A DNA stretch of 64,000 nucleotides from the NCBI RefSeq assembly GCF_024721175.1, contig NZ_CP099399.1, forward strand, positions 4,003,501 through 4,067,500, read 5' to 3'. The number at the start of each line of letters is the position of its first letter. Positions within the stretch are counted from its first letter, which is position 1. This DNA is from Rhizobium sp. Pop5. Its GTDB lineage: Bacteria; Pseudomonadota; Alphaproteobacteria; Rhizobiales; Rhizobiaceae. Made by a program: the position numbers and the translations under genes. A model generated the notes under the pieces. That model searched no databases and had not been told where the DNA came from. It saw only the letters and a list, made by a program, of their open reading frames with translations. Below are positions 8,211 through 18,786 of this stretch, piece by piece.

Positions 8211-8915
8211 ATGAGTTCGAACGACTTCATCACTTTATTCTTCCTGGTGGCGGCGGTGCTGATTTTCTTTCAGCTTCGCTCCGTCCTCGGACGCCGCACG
8301 GGAAATGAGAAGCCGCCACGCGATCTCTATACGCCGCGGGATGCGGCTCCGGCCGAAGCTGCCGATGCCGGCAAGGTCGTGACGCTGCCCCGGCGCGACT
8401 CGACGGCCGAGGATGAGGATCGCTTCTCCGCCATCGATGCCGTCGCTGCACCCGGAACCCCGCTCAACGAATCGCTGCGCGCGCTGAACAAGGCCGATTC
8501 CTCGTTCAATCCCAAGGAATTTCTGAACGGTGCTCGTATGGCTTACGAGATGATCGTCATGGCCTATGCCGATGGCGATCGGAAAACGTTGAAGAACCTT
8601 TTGTCCCGCGAAGTCTATGACGGGTTCGAAGCGGCCATCGGCGAGCGCGAAACTCGCGGGGAGAAGGTGAAGTCCACCTTCGTCGGCATCGAAAAAGCCG
8701 AAATCACTCACGCGGAAACGAAGGGCAGCGAGGCCCAGATCACCGTTCGTATCGCCAGCCAGCTGATATCGGCCACCTATGACAAGGCAGACGCGCTGAT
8801 TGAGGGCGACGCCGAGAATGTCGCCGAGGTCAACGATCTCTGGACCTTCGCCCGCGACACCCGCTCGCGTGACCCGAACTGGAAACTTGTGGCGACCGAA
8901 TCGGAACATGAGTGA
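8211..8915 (+). CDS. Tim44-like domain membrane protein
   Basis: Tim44/TimA-type protein: an N-terminal membrane anchor and a C-terminal domain related to mitochondrial import protein Tim44. ATG 8211 gives 234 residues; residues 5-20 (FITLFFLVAAVLIFFQL) form one transmembrane helix, then a proline-rich charged linker and the Tim44 domain from about residue 85 (PKEFLNGARMAYEMIVMAYADGDRKTLKNLLS). It overlaps mltA by 8 bases and sits divergently next to fxsA and secB, a context fitting envelope or export work. The bacterial function is not settled. Confidence 0.85.
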   Translation: MSSNDFITLFFLVAAVLIFFQLRSVLGRRTGNEKPPRDLYTPRDAAPAEAADAGKVVTLPRRDSTAEDEDRFSAIDAVAAPGTPLNESLRALNKADSSFNPKEFLNGARMAYEMIVMAYADGDRKTLKNLLSREVYDGFEAAIGERETRGEKVKSTFVGIEKAEITHAETKGSEAQITVRIASQLISATYDKADALIEGDAENVAEVNDLWTFARDTRSRDPNWKLVATESEHE

Positions 8916-10047
8916 TCAGGCATCGGGCTTCGTCCTGCAGGCTCTAAGTTTCGACACTTTGGAAGGCTGGAAGGATGACGATCCCTCCGGCCTTTTTGAA
9001 GTCATGCGAAACTGCCGGCGGCAGATCACCGATGTCAAACCCTATCGTACGGGCTCGCTCGGTCTGAGTTCGGAAGACCTGCTTCCGCTGTTGGCCGCCG
9101 CCGAAGATTTCACTCCCTCGTCGCCGGCATCGGCGCGCGCCTTTTTCGAGACGCACTGTCGGCCCTTTCTGATCCGTCGAAAGGATGGAAATCCGGGCTT
9201 CGTTACCGCCTTCTACGAACCGGAGATCGAGGTGTCGGAAGAGCCGGATGAGATTTTCCGGTTTCCTTTCTACCGCCGTCCCGACGATCTGATCGATCTC
9301 AATGACGCCAATCGTCCCGCCGAGCTCGACGGGAGCTATGCCTTCGGCCGTCTGCATCAAGGTCGCATCAGCGCTTATCCGGATCGCCGCGCGATCGATG
9401 AGGGTTTTCTTGACGGTCGCGGCCTCGAAATCGCCTGGGCGAAATCAAAGATCGATGTCTTCTTCGTGCATGTCCAGGGCGCCGCGCGCCTCCGCTACAG
9501 GGATGGCCGCATCGGCCGCATCACCTATGCGGCGAAGGCTGGCCATGCTTTCTCAGCGATCGGCAAATTGCTGATCGAGCGCGGGGAAATCGACCGGGCC
9601 GAGATTTCGATGCAGTCGATCCGCGCCTGGCTGGCACGCAATCCCGAGCGCGTGGACGAGGTGCTGTGGCACAATCGCTCCTATATTTTCTTCAGGGAAA
9701 CGCCCTCGCGGGCTATCAGCCTGCGAACCGCCGATTCTGAAGCCGGCCCAGTCGCGGCCGCCAAGGTACCGCTTCTCGCCGGCCGCTCGCTCGCGGTCGA
9801 CCGGTTGATCCATACCTTCGGCTTTCCTTTCTTCATCCGTGCCGAGAGCCTTACCCATCTCGATCACGGCCGGCCCTTCCGTCGGCTGATGCTGGCGCTC
9901 GATACCGGCTCGGCGATCGTCGGCCCGGCGCGTGGCGATATCTTCACCGGCTCGGGGGACGCGGCGGGAGAAAGCGCCGGCACCGTCCGCAACGATGCCG
10001 ATTTCGTCATCCTCATTCCCAACGCCGCCGCCGGACAATTCGACTGA
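8908..10047 (+). CDS. mltA: MltA-domain murein lytic transglycosylase
   Basis: Cleaves the MurNAc-GlcNAc bond of peptidoglycan with 1,6-anhydro product. ATG 8908 gives 379 residues. The MltA domain is clear: PGFVTAFYEPEIEVS, the segment GLEIAWAKSKIDVFFVHVQGAARL, and a C-terminal 3D-type motif LALDTGSAIVGPARGDIFTGSG whose aspartates are the catalytic candidates. Unlike E. coli MltA there is no lipobox or hydrophobic signal sequence at the N-terminus (MSDQASGFVLQALSF), and no upstream in-frame extension supplies one. The start overlaps the Tim44-like gene by 8 bases, and the stop overlaps the Smr gene by one base. Confidence 0.9.
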   Translation: MSDQASGFVLQALSFDTLEGWKDDDPSGLFEVMRNCRRQITDVKPYRTGSLGLSSEDLLPLLAAAEDFTPSSPASARAFFETHCRPFLIRRKDGNPGFVTAFYEPEIEVSEEPDEIFRFPFYRRPDDLIDLNDANRPAELDGSYAFGRLHQGRISAYPDRRAIDEGFLDGRGLEIAWAKSKIDVFFVHVQGAARLRYRDGRIGRITYAAKAGHAFSAIGKLLIERGEIDRAEISMQSIRAWLARNPERVDEVLWHNRSYIFFRETPSRAISLRTADSEAGPVAAAKVPLLAGRSLAVDRLIHTFGFPFFIRAESLTHLDHGRPFRRLMLALDTGSAIVGPARGDIFTGSGDAAGESAGTVRNDADFVILIPNAAAGQFD

Positions 10048-10616
10048 TGGCCAGGGATCGCAAGCTCAGCGCGGATGAGAGGATACTCTGGGGCAAGGTG
10101 GCCCGCAGCACGCGGCCGATGCCCGGCAAAGCCGGTGAGCTCAGCGAACTCGATGCCTTTCTCGTCGAGACCGAAGCGACAGCCGAACGGGAGAAAGCCG
10201 AAAAGCAGATGCCTGCCCTGTCCGCGCCGGAACAGCCGGCAGCACCCTCGGCGTCGAAACGGCCGGGTGGAATGCATCAGCCGCTGGAACGGCCGGTCAA
10301 GCGCAAGATCGCCAAGGGCCGGCTCGCGCTCGAGGCGCGCATCGACCTGCACGGGCTGGTGCAGAGCGAAGCCCATGTCATCCTTCTCGATTTCCTGATC
10401 CGCGCCCACGAGCGCGGCATGCGCCATGTGCTCGTCATAACGGGCAAGGGCAGTTCGATGGGCAGCGAGGGGGCCTTGAAACGAGCCGTGCCCCTCTGGT
10501 TCTCGAAGCCGGAATTCCGCTACTTGATCTCCTCCTATGAGCCGGCCGCGCATCACCATGGCGGTGAGGGCGCGCTCTATATCCGCCTGTCCCGGCGGCA
10601 TGGGGAAAGGCCATGA
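10047..10616 (+). CDS. Smr-domain protein
   Basis: Small MutS-related (Smr) domain protein, a possible DNA or RNA endonuclease. The 189-residue protein has a charged N-terminal half with no clear domain and a C-terminal Smr domain from about residue 95: RIDLHGLVQSEAHVILLDFL (the LDLHG motif) followed by VLVITGKG (TGxG) and HHHGGEGALYIRL. It is joined by one- and four-base overlaps to mltA and to the XRE gene, so it belongs to their operon. There is no MutS2 core, so it is a stand-alone Smr. Confidence 0.85.
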   Translation: MARDRKLSADERILWGKVARSTRPMPGKAGELSELDAFLVETEATAEREKAEKQMPALSAPEQPAAPSASKRPGGMHQPLERPVKRKIAKGRLALEARIDLHGLVQSEAHVILLDFLIRAHERGMRHVLVITGKGSSMGSEGALKRAVPLWFSKPEFRYLISSYEPAAHHHGGEGALYIRLSRRHGERP

Positions 10617-10990
10617 CACCCTTCGGAGAGGCGGTCCGCAGGTTGAGAGCCCGCAAGGGCGTCTCGCAGAAGGAGATGGCGCAGGCGCTGAATGTCTCGC
10701 CCGCCTATCTTTCGGCGCTCGAACATGGAAAGCGCGGCCTGCCGACATTCGACCTGCTGCAGCGCATCGCCGGCTATTTCAACATCATCTGGGACGAGGC
10801 CGAGGAACTGTTCCTGCTTGCCCGCTCATCCGACCCGCGCGTCGTCATCGATACGTCAGGCCTGCCGCCGGAATATACCGAATTCGCCAACCGGCTGGCC
10901 CGCCAGATTCGCAGCCTTGACGGCGCCGAGATCGCCCGGTTATCCGCTCTTCTCGAAAATGGCGCCAAAGGCGACGGAAAAGCGTCATAA
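10613..10990 (+). CDS. XRE-family helix-turn-helix regulator
   Basis: 125-residue cytosolic DNA-binding protein. Residues 4-60 form a classical Cro/C1 helix-turn-helix (RRLRARKGVSQKEMAQALNVSPAYLSALEHGKRGLP), followed by a short helical tail. It is the last gene of the tim44-mltA-smr-xre cluster, overlapping smr by 4 bases, and lies 135 bases before gyrB. The target is unknown; autoregulation or control of the cell-wall genes would be plausible but nothing in the sequence proves it. Confidence 0.88.
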   Translation: MTPFGEAVRRLRARKGVSQKEMAQALNVSPAYLSALEHGKRGLPTFDLLQRIAGYFNIIWDEAEELFLLARSSDPRVVIDTSGLPPEYTEFANRLARQIRSLDGAEIARLSALLENGAKGDGKAS

Positions 10991-13561
<2,571 letters not shown>

Positions 13562-13578
13562 CCGGTATCTCTCCCAAA

Positions 13579-13610
13579 AAAGCCCCGCCATCCTGGGATG
13601 GCGGGGCTTT
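13579..13610. terminator. Hairpin terminator between gyrB and the nitroreductase gene
   Basis: Arms AAAGCCCCGCCATCC and GGATGGCGGGGCTTT are perfectly complementary and lie between convergent genes, with A runs on the left and T residues on the right, so it can serve both directions. Confidence 0.85.
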
Positions 13611-13628
13611 CGCTTGTTCTGACCTCAC

Positions 13629-14228
13629 TCAGTTCGCGACGAAACGGCCGTTGAAGGCGAGTTCGGAGAGCGGCTTGCGTTGGCTCGGGAATTCGCGCGC
13701 CTGGTAGCGTTCGGAAAGGACGCTTTTGTCGGCGAGGCGGCCGACGGCAACGCCGGCCTCGACACGGTACCCCTCCGGAATGCCGAATGTCTTGCTGATT
13801 TCCTCATGTTTGATGCCGCCCATGCCATGGGCATAGAAACCGGAAAGACGCGCCTGGAGCGCCAGATAGCCCCAGGCCGCACCGGCATCGAAGGAATGGG
13901 TGTAGCTCGGCTTTTCCTCGCCGGAACCGGCAGCGCCGGTGAAGGCGCGCGACACGACGAAGATCAGCGCGGATGCGTTCTTTGCCCATTCCTGGTTGGC
14001 ATCGACGAGCAATGCGACGAATTTCTCCCAATGCTCCGCGCCCTTGAGGGCATAGATGAAGCGCCAGGGCTGTTGATTGGAGGAGGAGGGCGCCCAGTGG
14101 GCGGCGTCGAGCAGGCTGAGCAGTTGTGCTTCCTCGATGGTTTCGCCGGTGAAGGCGCGCGGCGACCAGCGGTCGAGAAACATCGGATCAATCGAATATT
14201 CGGATTCGCGGTTATTGCTCTTCGTCAT
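13629..14228 (-). CDS. Nitroreductase-family FMN oxidoreductase
   Basis: 199-residue protein of the nitroreductase superfamily, which uses FMN and NAD(P)H to reduce nitro-aromatics, quinones or similar substrates. The N-terminal RWSPRAFTGE followed by AAHWAPSSSNQQPWRFIYA is the FMN-binding pattern, and the C-terminal IPEGYRVEAGVAVGRLADK closes the fold. The true substrate is unknown. It is convergent with gyrB and lies 37 bases downstream of the DUF2218 gene on the same strand. Confidence 0.88.
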   Translation of the reverse strand: MTKSNNRESEYSIDPMFLDRWSPRAFTGETIEEAQLLSLLDAAHWAPSSSNQQPWRFIYALKGAEHWEKFVALLVDANQEWAKNASALIFVVSRAFTGAAGSGEEKPSYTHSFDAGAAWGYLALQARLSGFYAHGMGGIKHEEISKTFGIPEGYRVEAGVAVGRLADKSVLSERYQAREFPSQRKPLSELAFNGRFVAN

Positions 14229-14265
14229 GCTTGTTCCAGAGGTTGAGATATAAAAATCGTTGAGG

Positions 14266-14550
14266 CTAGTCCGTCCAGACGATGTCGAGTTCCTCGCGGA
14301 AGGCGAAACGCTTCAGATGATCGTCGATGACGCCTTGCATTCTTGCCTGCTGCGCGGGATCGGCAACGGAAAGCGTCATGGTCAGCGCCGCGCCGTCGGC
14401 GGTAAATGTCACCTCGGCCGCTTCGCTGAACGGCACTCGACCCTTGTGCGGATCGAAATCGACGCTGAACTTGTGGCTCCAATGTTTGCAGAGCTGCTGT
14501 AGATAGCGGCTTGCATGTTCGGTGCGCACGACGGCCTTGGAGAGGTGCAT
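14266..14550 (-). CDS. DUF2218 protein
   Basis: Conserved small cytosolic protein of unknown function (DUF2218), 94 residues from ATG 14550 (MHLSKAVVRTEHASRYLQQLCKHW). That start has GGAG six bases upstream; a longer form from 14562 would overlap this site. The features are HASRYLQQLCKHWSHK, VDFDPHKGRVPF and the C-terminal FREELDIVW. It is divergent from the glutathionyl-hydroquinone reductase gene with about 170 bases between. Relatives are sometimes found near siderophore genes, but none are seen here. Confidence 0.8.
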   Translation of the reverse strand: MHLSKAVVRTEHASRYLQQLCKHWSHKFSVDFDPHKGRVPFSEAAEVTFTADGAALTMTLSVADPAQQARMQGVIDDHLKRFAFREELDIVWTD

Positions 14551-14724
14551 GTCGAACTCCATTTCATCTTGGACTGCAGCGCAGTCATATTTCCTGCTTC
14601 GCAGTCTTGGCAAGCGCAGCGTCGTCGCATTTCAAGTGTACAGACTGTCGCCATAAAAGCGGCCTCACGCGCGCGTCGAAGCAGGCTAATGAACTGCCTC
14701 GATAAAGCGATCGGAGAGTTGCGC

Positions 14725-15678
14725 ATGCTGGTGAATGGAAAATGGACGGAAGACTGGCAGCCCGTTCAGGCAAAGGATGAAAAGGGCGGCTTCGTCAGGC
14801 AGGTCTCCAGATTTCGCAACTGGGTGACGCCGGATGGCGGGGCCGGGCCGACGGGTGAGGGCGGCTATGAAGCCAGCCCCGGCCGCTACCATCTCTATGT
14901 CGCCTATATCTGCCCCTGGGCCTCGCGAACCCTGATCGGCCTCAAGCTCAAGGGCCTGGAAGATGTCATTTCCGTCTCGGTCGTCGAACCGGTGCTGACG
15001 AAGCAGGGCTGGCGCTTCGGCGACTATCCGGGAGCAACGCCGGATCACGTCAACGGCGCTGTCTACATGCATGAAATCTATACACGCGCAGCATCGGATT
15101 TCACCGGCCGCGCCACCGTGCCGGTTCTCTGGGACAAGCAAAGGCAGACCATCGTCAACAACGAATCCGCCGATATTTTGCGGATGCTTAACAGCGGCTT
15201 CGGCGCGCTGGCCAAAAATCCGATCGATCTTTATCCCATGGAAAGGCGCGCCGAGATCGATGCTTTCAACGAGCGCATCTACCCAGCTCTCAACAATGGG
15301 GTCTATCGCGCCGGTTTCGCCACCACACAGATCGCTTATGAGGAAGCCTTCGCTGATGTCTTCTCCTGCCTCGATTGGCTCCAGCCGCAGCTTGAAGGTC
15401 GGCCTTTCCTCTTTGCCGATCATCCCACGGAAAGCGATATCCGGCTTTTCGTCACGCTCGTGCGTTTCGATGCCGCCTATCACGGCATCTTCAAATGCAA
15501 TCTGCGCCGCCTTTCGGATTATGCCGCGTTGCGCGCCTTTTGCCGCCGCATGCTGGATTGGCCGGGCATCGCCGAAACGGTGAATCTCGACCACATCAGG
15601 CGCGGATACTATTCGATCGAAAGCCTCAACCCCACGAAAATCGTGCCTGCCGGGCCGATTCTCTCGGAAATTTTCTAG
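14725..15678 (+). CDS. Glutathionyl-hydroquinone reductase (glutathione S-transferase family)
   Basis: YqjG/PcpF-type omega-class enzyme that removes glutathione from glutathionylated hydroquinones. ATG 14725 (MLVNGKWTEDWQPV, with GGAG upstream) gives 317 residues; longer in-frame starts run back into the divergent gene's promoter. The N-terminal thioredoxin-fold domain has YICPWASRT, whose cysteine is the catalytic residue, then RATVPVLWDK and NNESADILRMLN; the C-terminal helical domain has YPALNNGVYRAGFA and FLFADHPTESDIRLFVTLVRFD. It is probably a single-gene unit. Confidence 0.92.
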   Translation: MLVNGKWTEDWQPVQAKDEKGGFVRQVSRFRNWVTPDGGAGPTGEGGYEASPGRYHLYVAYICPWASRTLIGLKLKGLEDVISVSVVEPVLTKQGWRFGDYPGATPDHVNGAVYMHEIYTRAASDFTGRATVPVLWDKQRQTIVNNESADILRMLNSGFGALAKNPIDLYPMERRAEIDAFNERIYPALNNGVYRAGFATTQIAYEEAFADVFSCLDWLQPQLEGRPFLFADHPTESDIRLFVTLVRFDAAYHGIFKCNLRRLSDYAALRAFCRRMLDWPGIAETVNLDHIRRGYYSIESLNPTKIVPAGPILSEIF

Positions 15679-15771
15679 AAGGCCGTCCGCTTCTCGACAA
15701 AGCCGTAATGACACCGATGAATAATTCGTTCATAGGTGGCTGCAAATCCGTTTTCGATGAGGAGGCATTCC

Positions 15772-16614
15772 ATGAAGCTGATGCGTGTTGGCGAAGCAGG
15801 CCGTGAAAAACCGGCGCTTCTCGATTCCGAGGGCAAGATCCGCGATCTTTCCGGTCACGTCGCCGATATCGGCGGCGAGGCGATCTCGCCGGCGGGCCTT
15901 GCGCGGATAGCGGCGATCGATCCGAAGAGCCTTCCGGAACTCGCTCCTGGTCGCATCGGCGCCTGCGTGGCCGGCACCGGCAAATTCATCTGCATCGGCC
16001 TCAATTTCTCCGATCATGCAGCCGAAACCGGCGCCACCGTGCCGCCCGAGCCGGTGATCTTCATGAAGGCGACGTCGGCGATCGTTGGTCCGAACGACAC
16101 CGTGCTCATCCCGCGCGGCTCGGAAAAGACTGATTGGGAAGTCGAACTCGGCGTCGTCATCGGCAAGACGGCGAAATATGTCAGCGAAGCCGACGCACTC
16201 GACTACGTTGCCGGTTACTGCGTGTCGCACGACGTATCCGAGCGTGCCTTCCAGACGGAGCGCGCCGGCCAGTGGACCAAGGGCAAGTCCTGCGATACCT
16301 TCGGGCCGATCGGTCCTTGGCTTGTGACGAAGGATGAGATCGCCGATCCGCAGAACCTCGGCATGTGGCTGAAGGTCAACGGTCAGACGATGCAGAACGG
16401 CTCGTCGAGAACCATGGTCTATGGGGTCGCTCACATCGTTTCCTACCTCAGCCAGTTCATGTCCCTCCATCCCGGCGACGTCATCTCGACCGGAACGCCT
16501 CCCGGCGTCGGCATGGGCATGAAACCGCCGCGTTATCTCAGGGATGGCGACGTTGTCGAACTCGGCATCGAAGGTCTTGGCAGCCAGAAGCAGAGCTTCG
16601 TCGCTGATCGTTAA
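15772..16614 (+). CDS. Fumarylacetoacetate hydrolase family protein (ureidoglycolate lyase-like)
   Basis: 280-residue cytosolic enzyme of the FAH superfamily, starting at ATG 15772 after a strong GAGGAG. It shows the metal-binding pattern of the family: PEPVIFMKATSAIVGPND and EKTDWEVELGVVIG supply Glu-Glu-Asp ligands, and GDVISTGTPPGVGMGMKPP is the C-terminal signature. Members include ureidoglycolate lyases and 2-hydroxyhepta-2,4-diene-dioate isomerases; no pathway neighbour decides which. A hairpin terminator follows its stop. Confidence 0.88.
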   Translation: MKLMRVGEAGREKPALLDSEGKIRDLSGHVADIGGEAISPAGLARIAAIDPKSLPELAPGRIGACVAGTGKFICIGLNFSDHAAETGATVPPEPVIFMKATSAIVGPNDTVLIPRGSEKTDWEVELGVVIGKTAKYVSEADALDYVAGYCVSHDVSERAFQTERAGQWTKGKSCDTFGPIGPWLVTKDEIADPQNLGMWLKVNGQTMQNGSSRTMVYGVAHIVSYLSQFMSLHPGDVISTGTPPGVGMGMKPPRYLRDGDVVELGIEGLGSQKQSFVADR

Positions 16615-16657
16615 CGACGCTACCTCAGCCGAACCTTAAGCTTTCGGTTCTATGGTG

Positions 16658-16682
16658 ATGCCAGAGATCAACACTCTGGCAT
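16658..16682 (+). terminator. Hairpin terminator after the FAH gene
   Basis: Perfect 9-base-pair stem ATGCCAGAG / CTCTGGCAT with loop ATCAACA, followed by TTCTTGTT. It separates the FAH gene from phaZ. Confidence 0.75.
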
Positions 16683-16707
16683 TTCTTGTTCAGGTCCGGC
16701 ACGTCCA

Positions 16708-16722
16708 TGTTGCTGTGCAACA
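16708..16722. promoter_or_regulatory. Candidate PhaR (AniA) operator upstream of phaZ
   Basis: TGTTGC-TGT-GCAACA is a perfect inverted repeat with 6-base arms, about 95 bases before the phaZ start. Established work on the polyhydroxybutyrate regulator PhaR/AniA describes TGC-N3-GCA-type sites; this fits. Regulation is inferred. Confidence 0.5.
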
Positions 16723-16817
16723 AAAACCTGTTAGTCTGCGTTGTGGGCCAGCGTGCGGAAAGATTCGATGTCTATCAATCGACGTCATCTTTTCGATAGA
16801 GAAAGGTGGCGCCGTTT

Positions 16818-18095
16818 ATGTTCTATCAGCTTTATGAATTGAATCATGCCGCCATGGCGCCGTTTCGCGCCGCGGCAGACATCATGCGATTTGCCTATGC
16901 CAATCCGCTGAACCCATTCTCCCAGACCCCTTTTGGCCGGACGATGGCGGCAAGTCTCGAAATGTTCGAGCGCACGACACGCCGCTACGGAAAGCCGGAA
17001 TTCGGATTAAAGCACACGACGATCGGCGATCAGACGGTTTCCGTCCGTGAAGAGATCGTCTGGTCGCGATCCTTCTGCAACCTCTTGCATTTCGCGCGAA
17101 ACGTTCCGCCCGGCCGCGCCAGCGACCCTCGTATCCTGATCGTCGCGCCGATGTCCGGCCACTATGCGACGCTGCTGCGCGGTACGGTCGAGGCGCTGCT
17201 GCCGAGCGCCGATGTCTACATCACCGACTGGATCGACGCCCGCATGGTGCCGATGACCGAAGGCACCTTCGATTTCGACGATTATGTCGATTACGTTATC
17301 GAGATGCTGCATTTCCTCGGCCATGACACCCATGTCATCGCCGTCTGTCAGCCTTCTGTTCCGGTGCTGGCGGCCGCTGCCGTGATGGAAGAAGCCAATG
17401 ATCCGCTGTCGCCCTCGTCGATGACGTTGATGGGCGGCCCGATCGACACGCGCATCAATCCGACGGCGGTCAACAAGCTTGCTCAGGAACGCTCGCTGCA
17501 GTGGTTCTCCGACAATGTCGTCATGAACGTGCCCTGGCCGCAGCCGGGCTTCATGCGCCCGGTCTATCCGGGCTTCCTGCAGCTTTCGGGCTTCATGTCG
17601 ATGAACCTGGACCGCCACCTTGTCGCCCACAAGGAATTCTTCATGCATCTCGTGAAGAACGACGGCGAGCCGGAAAAACATCGCGACTTCTACGACGAAT
17701 ATCTCGCCGTCATGGATCTGACCGCCGAATTCTATCTGCAGACGGTGGAGCAGGTCTTCATGAAGCACTCCCTGCCGAAGGGCGAATTGATGCACCGCGG
17801 CAAACGGGTCGACCCGGGGGCGATCCGCAAGGTGGCGCTTCTGACCGTCGAAGGCGAGAACGATGACATCTCGGGCGTCGGCCAGACCAAGGCGGCGCAG
17901 ACCATCTGTGTGAACATTCCCGAAGATATGCGCCTGCACTATCTCCAGCCGGATGTCGGTCATTACGGCGTTTTCAACGGCTCGCGTTTCCGCCGTGAGA
18001 TCGCGCCGCGCATCGTCAACTTTGTCCGCCAGCATTCCCGTTCCGTCGTCAAGCCGACGATCCCGCGCGTCATCAAGGGCGGTCGAACCGCCTGA
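16818..18095 (+). CDS. phaZ: Intracellular poly-3-hydroxybutyrate depolymerase PhaZ
   Basis: Hydrolyses stored PHB granules. ATG 16818 (MFYQLYELNHAAMAPFRAAA) with AAAGGTGG upstream gives 425 residues. The alpha/beta-hydrolase core has VIAVCQPSVPVLAA, where Cys177 replaces the usual lipase-box serine as in other short-chain-length intracellular depolymerases; VEGENDDISG and DVGHYGVFNGSRF carry the probable catalytic aspartate and histidine. It lies alone between a terminator and a 144-base gap. No PHB synthase gene is in the window. Confidence 0.93.
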   Translation: MFYQLYELNHAAMAPFRAAADIMRFAYANPLNPFSQTPFGRTMAASLEMFERTTRRYGKPEFGLKHTTIGDQTVSVREEIVWSRSFCNLLHFARNVPPGRASDPRILIVAPMSGHYATLLRGTVEALLPSADVYITDWIDARMVPMTEGTFDFDDYVDYVIEMLHFLGHDTHVIAVCQPSVPVLAAAAVMEEANDPLSPSSMTLMGGPIDTRINPTAVNKLAQERSLQWFSDNVVMNVPWPQPGFMRPVYPGFLQLSGFMSMNLDRHLVAHKEFFMHLVKNDGEPEKHRDFYDEYLAVMDLTAEFYLQTVEQVFMKHSLPKGELMHRGKRVDPGAIRKVALLTVEGENDDISGVGQTKAAQTICVNIPEDMRLHYLQPDVGHYGVFNGSRFRREIAPRIVNFVRQHSRSVVKPTIPRVIKGGRTA

Positions 18096-18239
18096 GTAAG
18101 CGACAGCTGAATTAGAAAAACGGATTCAAGGCCTTGTCCGATTTCGTGGGCAATCGTCTTGAAGGCGCCTATTGCGGTAACCACATCGATTTCAGCGTTC
18201 GGCATCTTGCCGGGCGCGGAAAGCAAGGATACCCGCACG

Positions 18240-18677
18240 ATGAACCAGTCAGCATTGCTTCGACCGGATTGGACTCCGGCTACCATTGCCCTGATGATTC
18301 TCGGCTTCATGGTTTTCTGGCCTCTGGGTCTGGCCATGCTTGCCTACATCATCTTCGGCGAGCGTCTGCGCGGCTTCAAGCGCGACGTCAACCAGGCGAC
18401 CGATGGCTTCTTTGCCTCTTGCCGCCGCCCGCATGGCCGTCATCGCCCGCATTTCTCGACCGGCAACGTCGCCTTCGACGATTGGCGCAAGGCCGAGCTC
18501 GACCGGATCGAGGAAGAGCGCCGCAAACTCGATGAAATGCGCGAGGAATTTGACGACTATTTGCGCGAACTCCGCCGCGCCAAGGATCAGGAAGAGTTCG
18601 ACCGCTTCATGCGTGACCGCAAGAATGCCAAGCGCGACGACAATGGCGGCCCAGTCGCGGAATTTCAGACGCCCTGA
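18240..18677 (+). CDS. DUF2852 membrane protein
   Basis: Conserved alphaproteobacterial protein of unknown function, 145 residues from ATG 18240 (MNQSALLRPDWTPATIALM). One strong membrane helix (IALMILGFMVFWPLGLAMLAYIIFG, residues about 18-42) is followed by a cytoplasmic tail with a long charged coiled-coil-prone stretch (DRIEEERRKLDEMREEFDDYLRELRRAKDQ, about 87-117). An in-frame extension to 18159 lies in non-coding-looking sequence. It is followed by a hairpin terminator. Confidence 0.82.
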   Translation: MNQSALLRPDWTPATIALMILGFMVFWPLGLAMLAYIIFGERLRGFKRDVNQATDGFFASCRRPHGRHRPHFSTGNVAFDDWRKAELDRIEEERRKLDEMREEFDDYLRELRRAKDQEEFDRFMRDRKNAKRDDNGGPVAEFQTP

Positions 18678-18699
18678 AGGCTCAAGCAATGAATTGATG

Positions 18700-18722
18700 A
18701 CCGGCATCCCACCGATGCCGGT
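18700..18722 (+). terminator. Rho-independent terminator after the DUF2852 gene
   Basis: Perfect stem ACCGGCATC / GATGCCGGT with loop CCACC, followed by TTTT. Confidence 0.85.
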
Positions 18723-18786
18723 TTTTCCATGTCTGGCCGCCGGGCAAATCGTTTAGATTCTGCGGCGAATCGTATAGAAAACACCC

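Noticed and set aside
16652..16837. 61-codon open frame between the FAH gene and phaZ
   Set aside because: It begins in the terminator hairpin, spans the phaZ operator candidate and runs into the phaZ start without a ribosome site or family resemblance.
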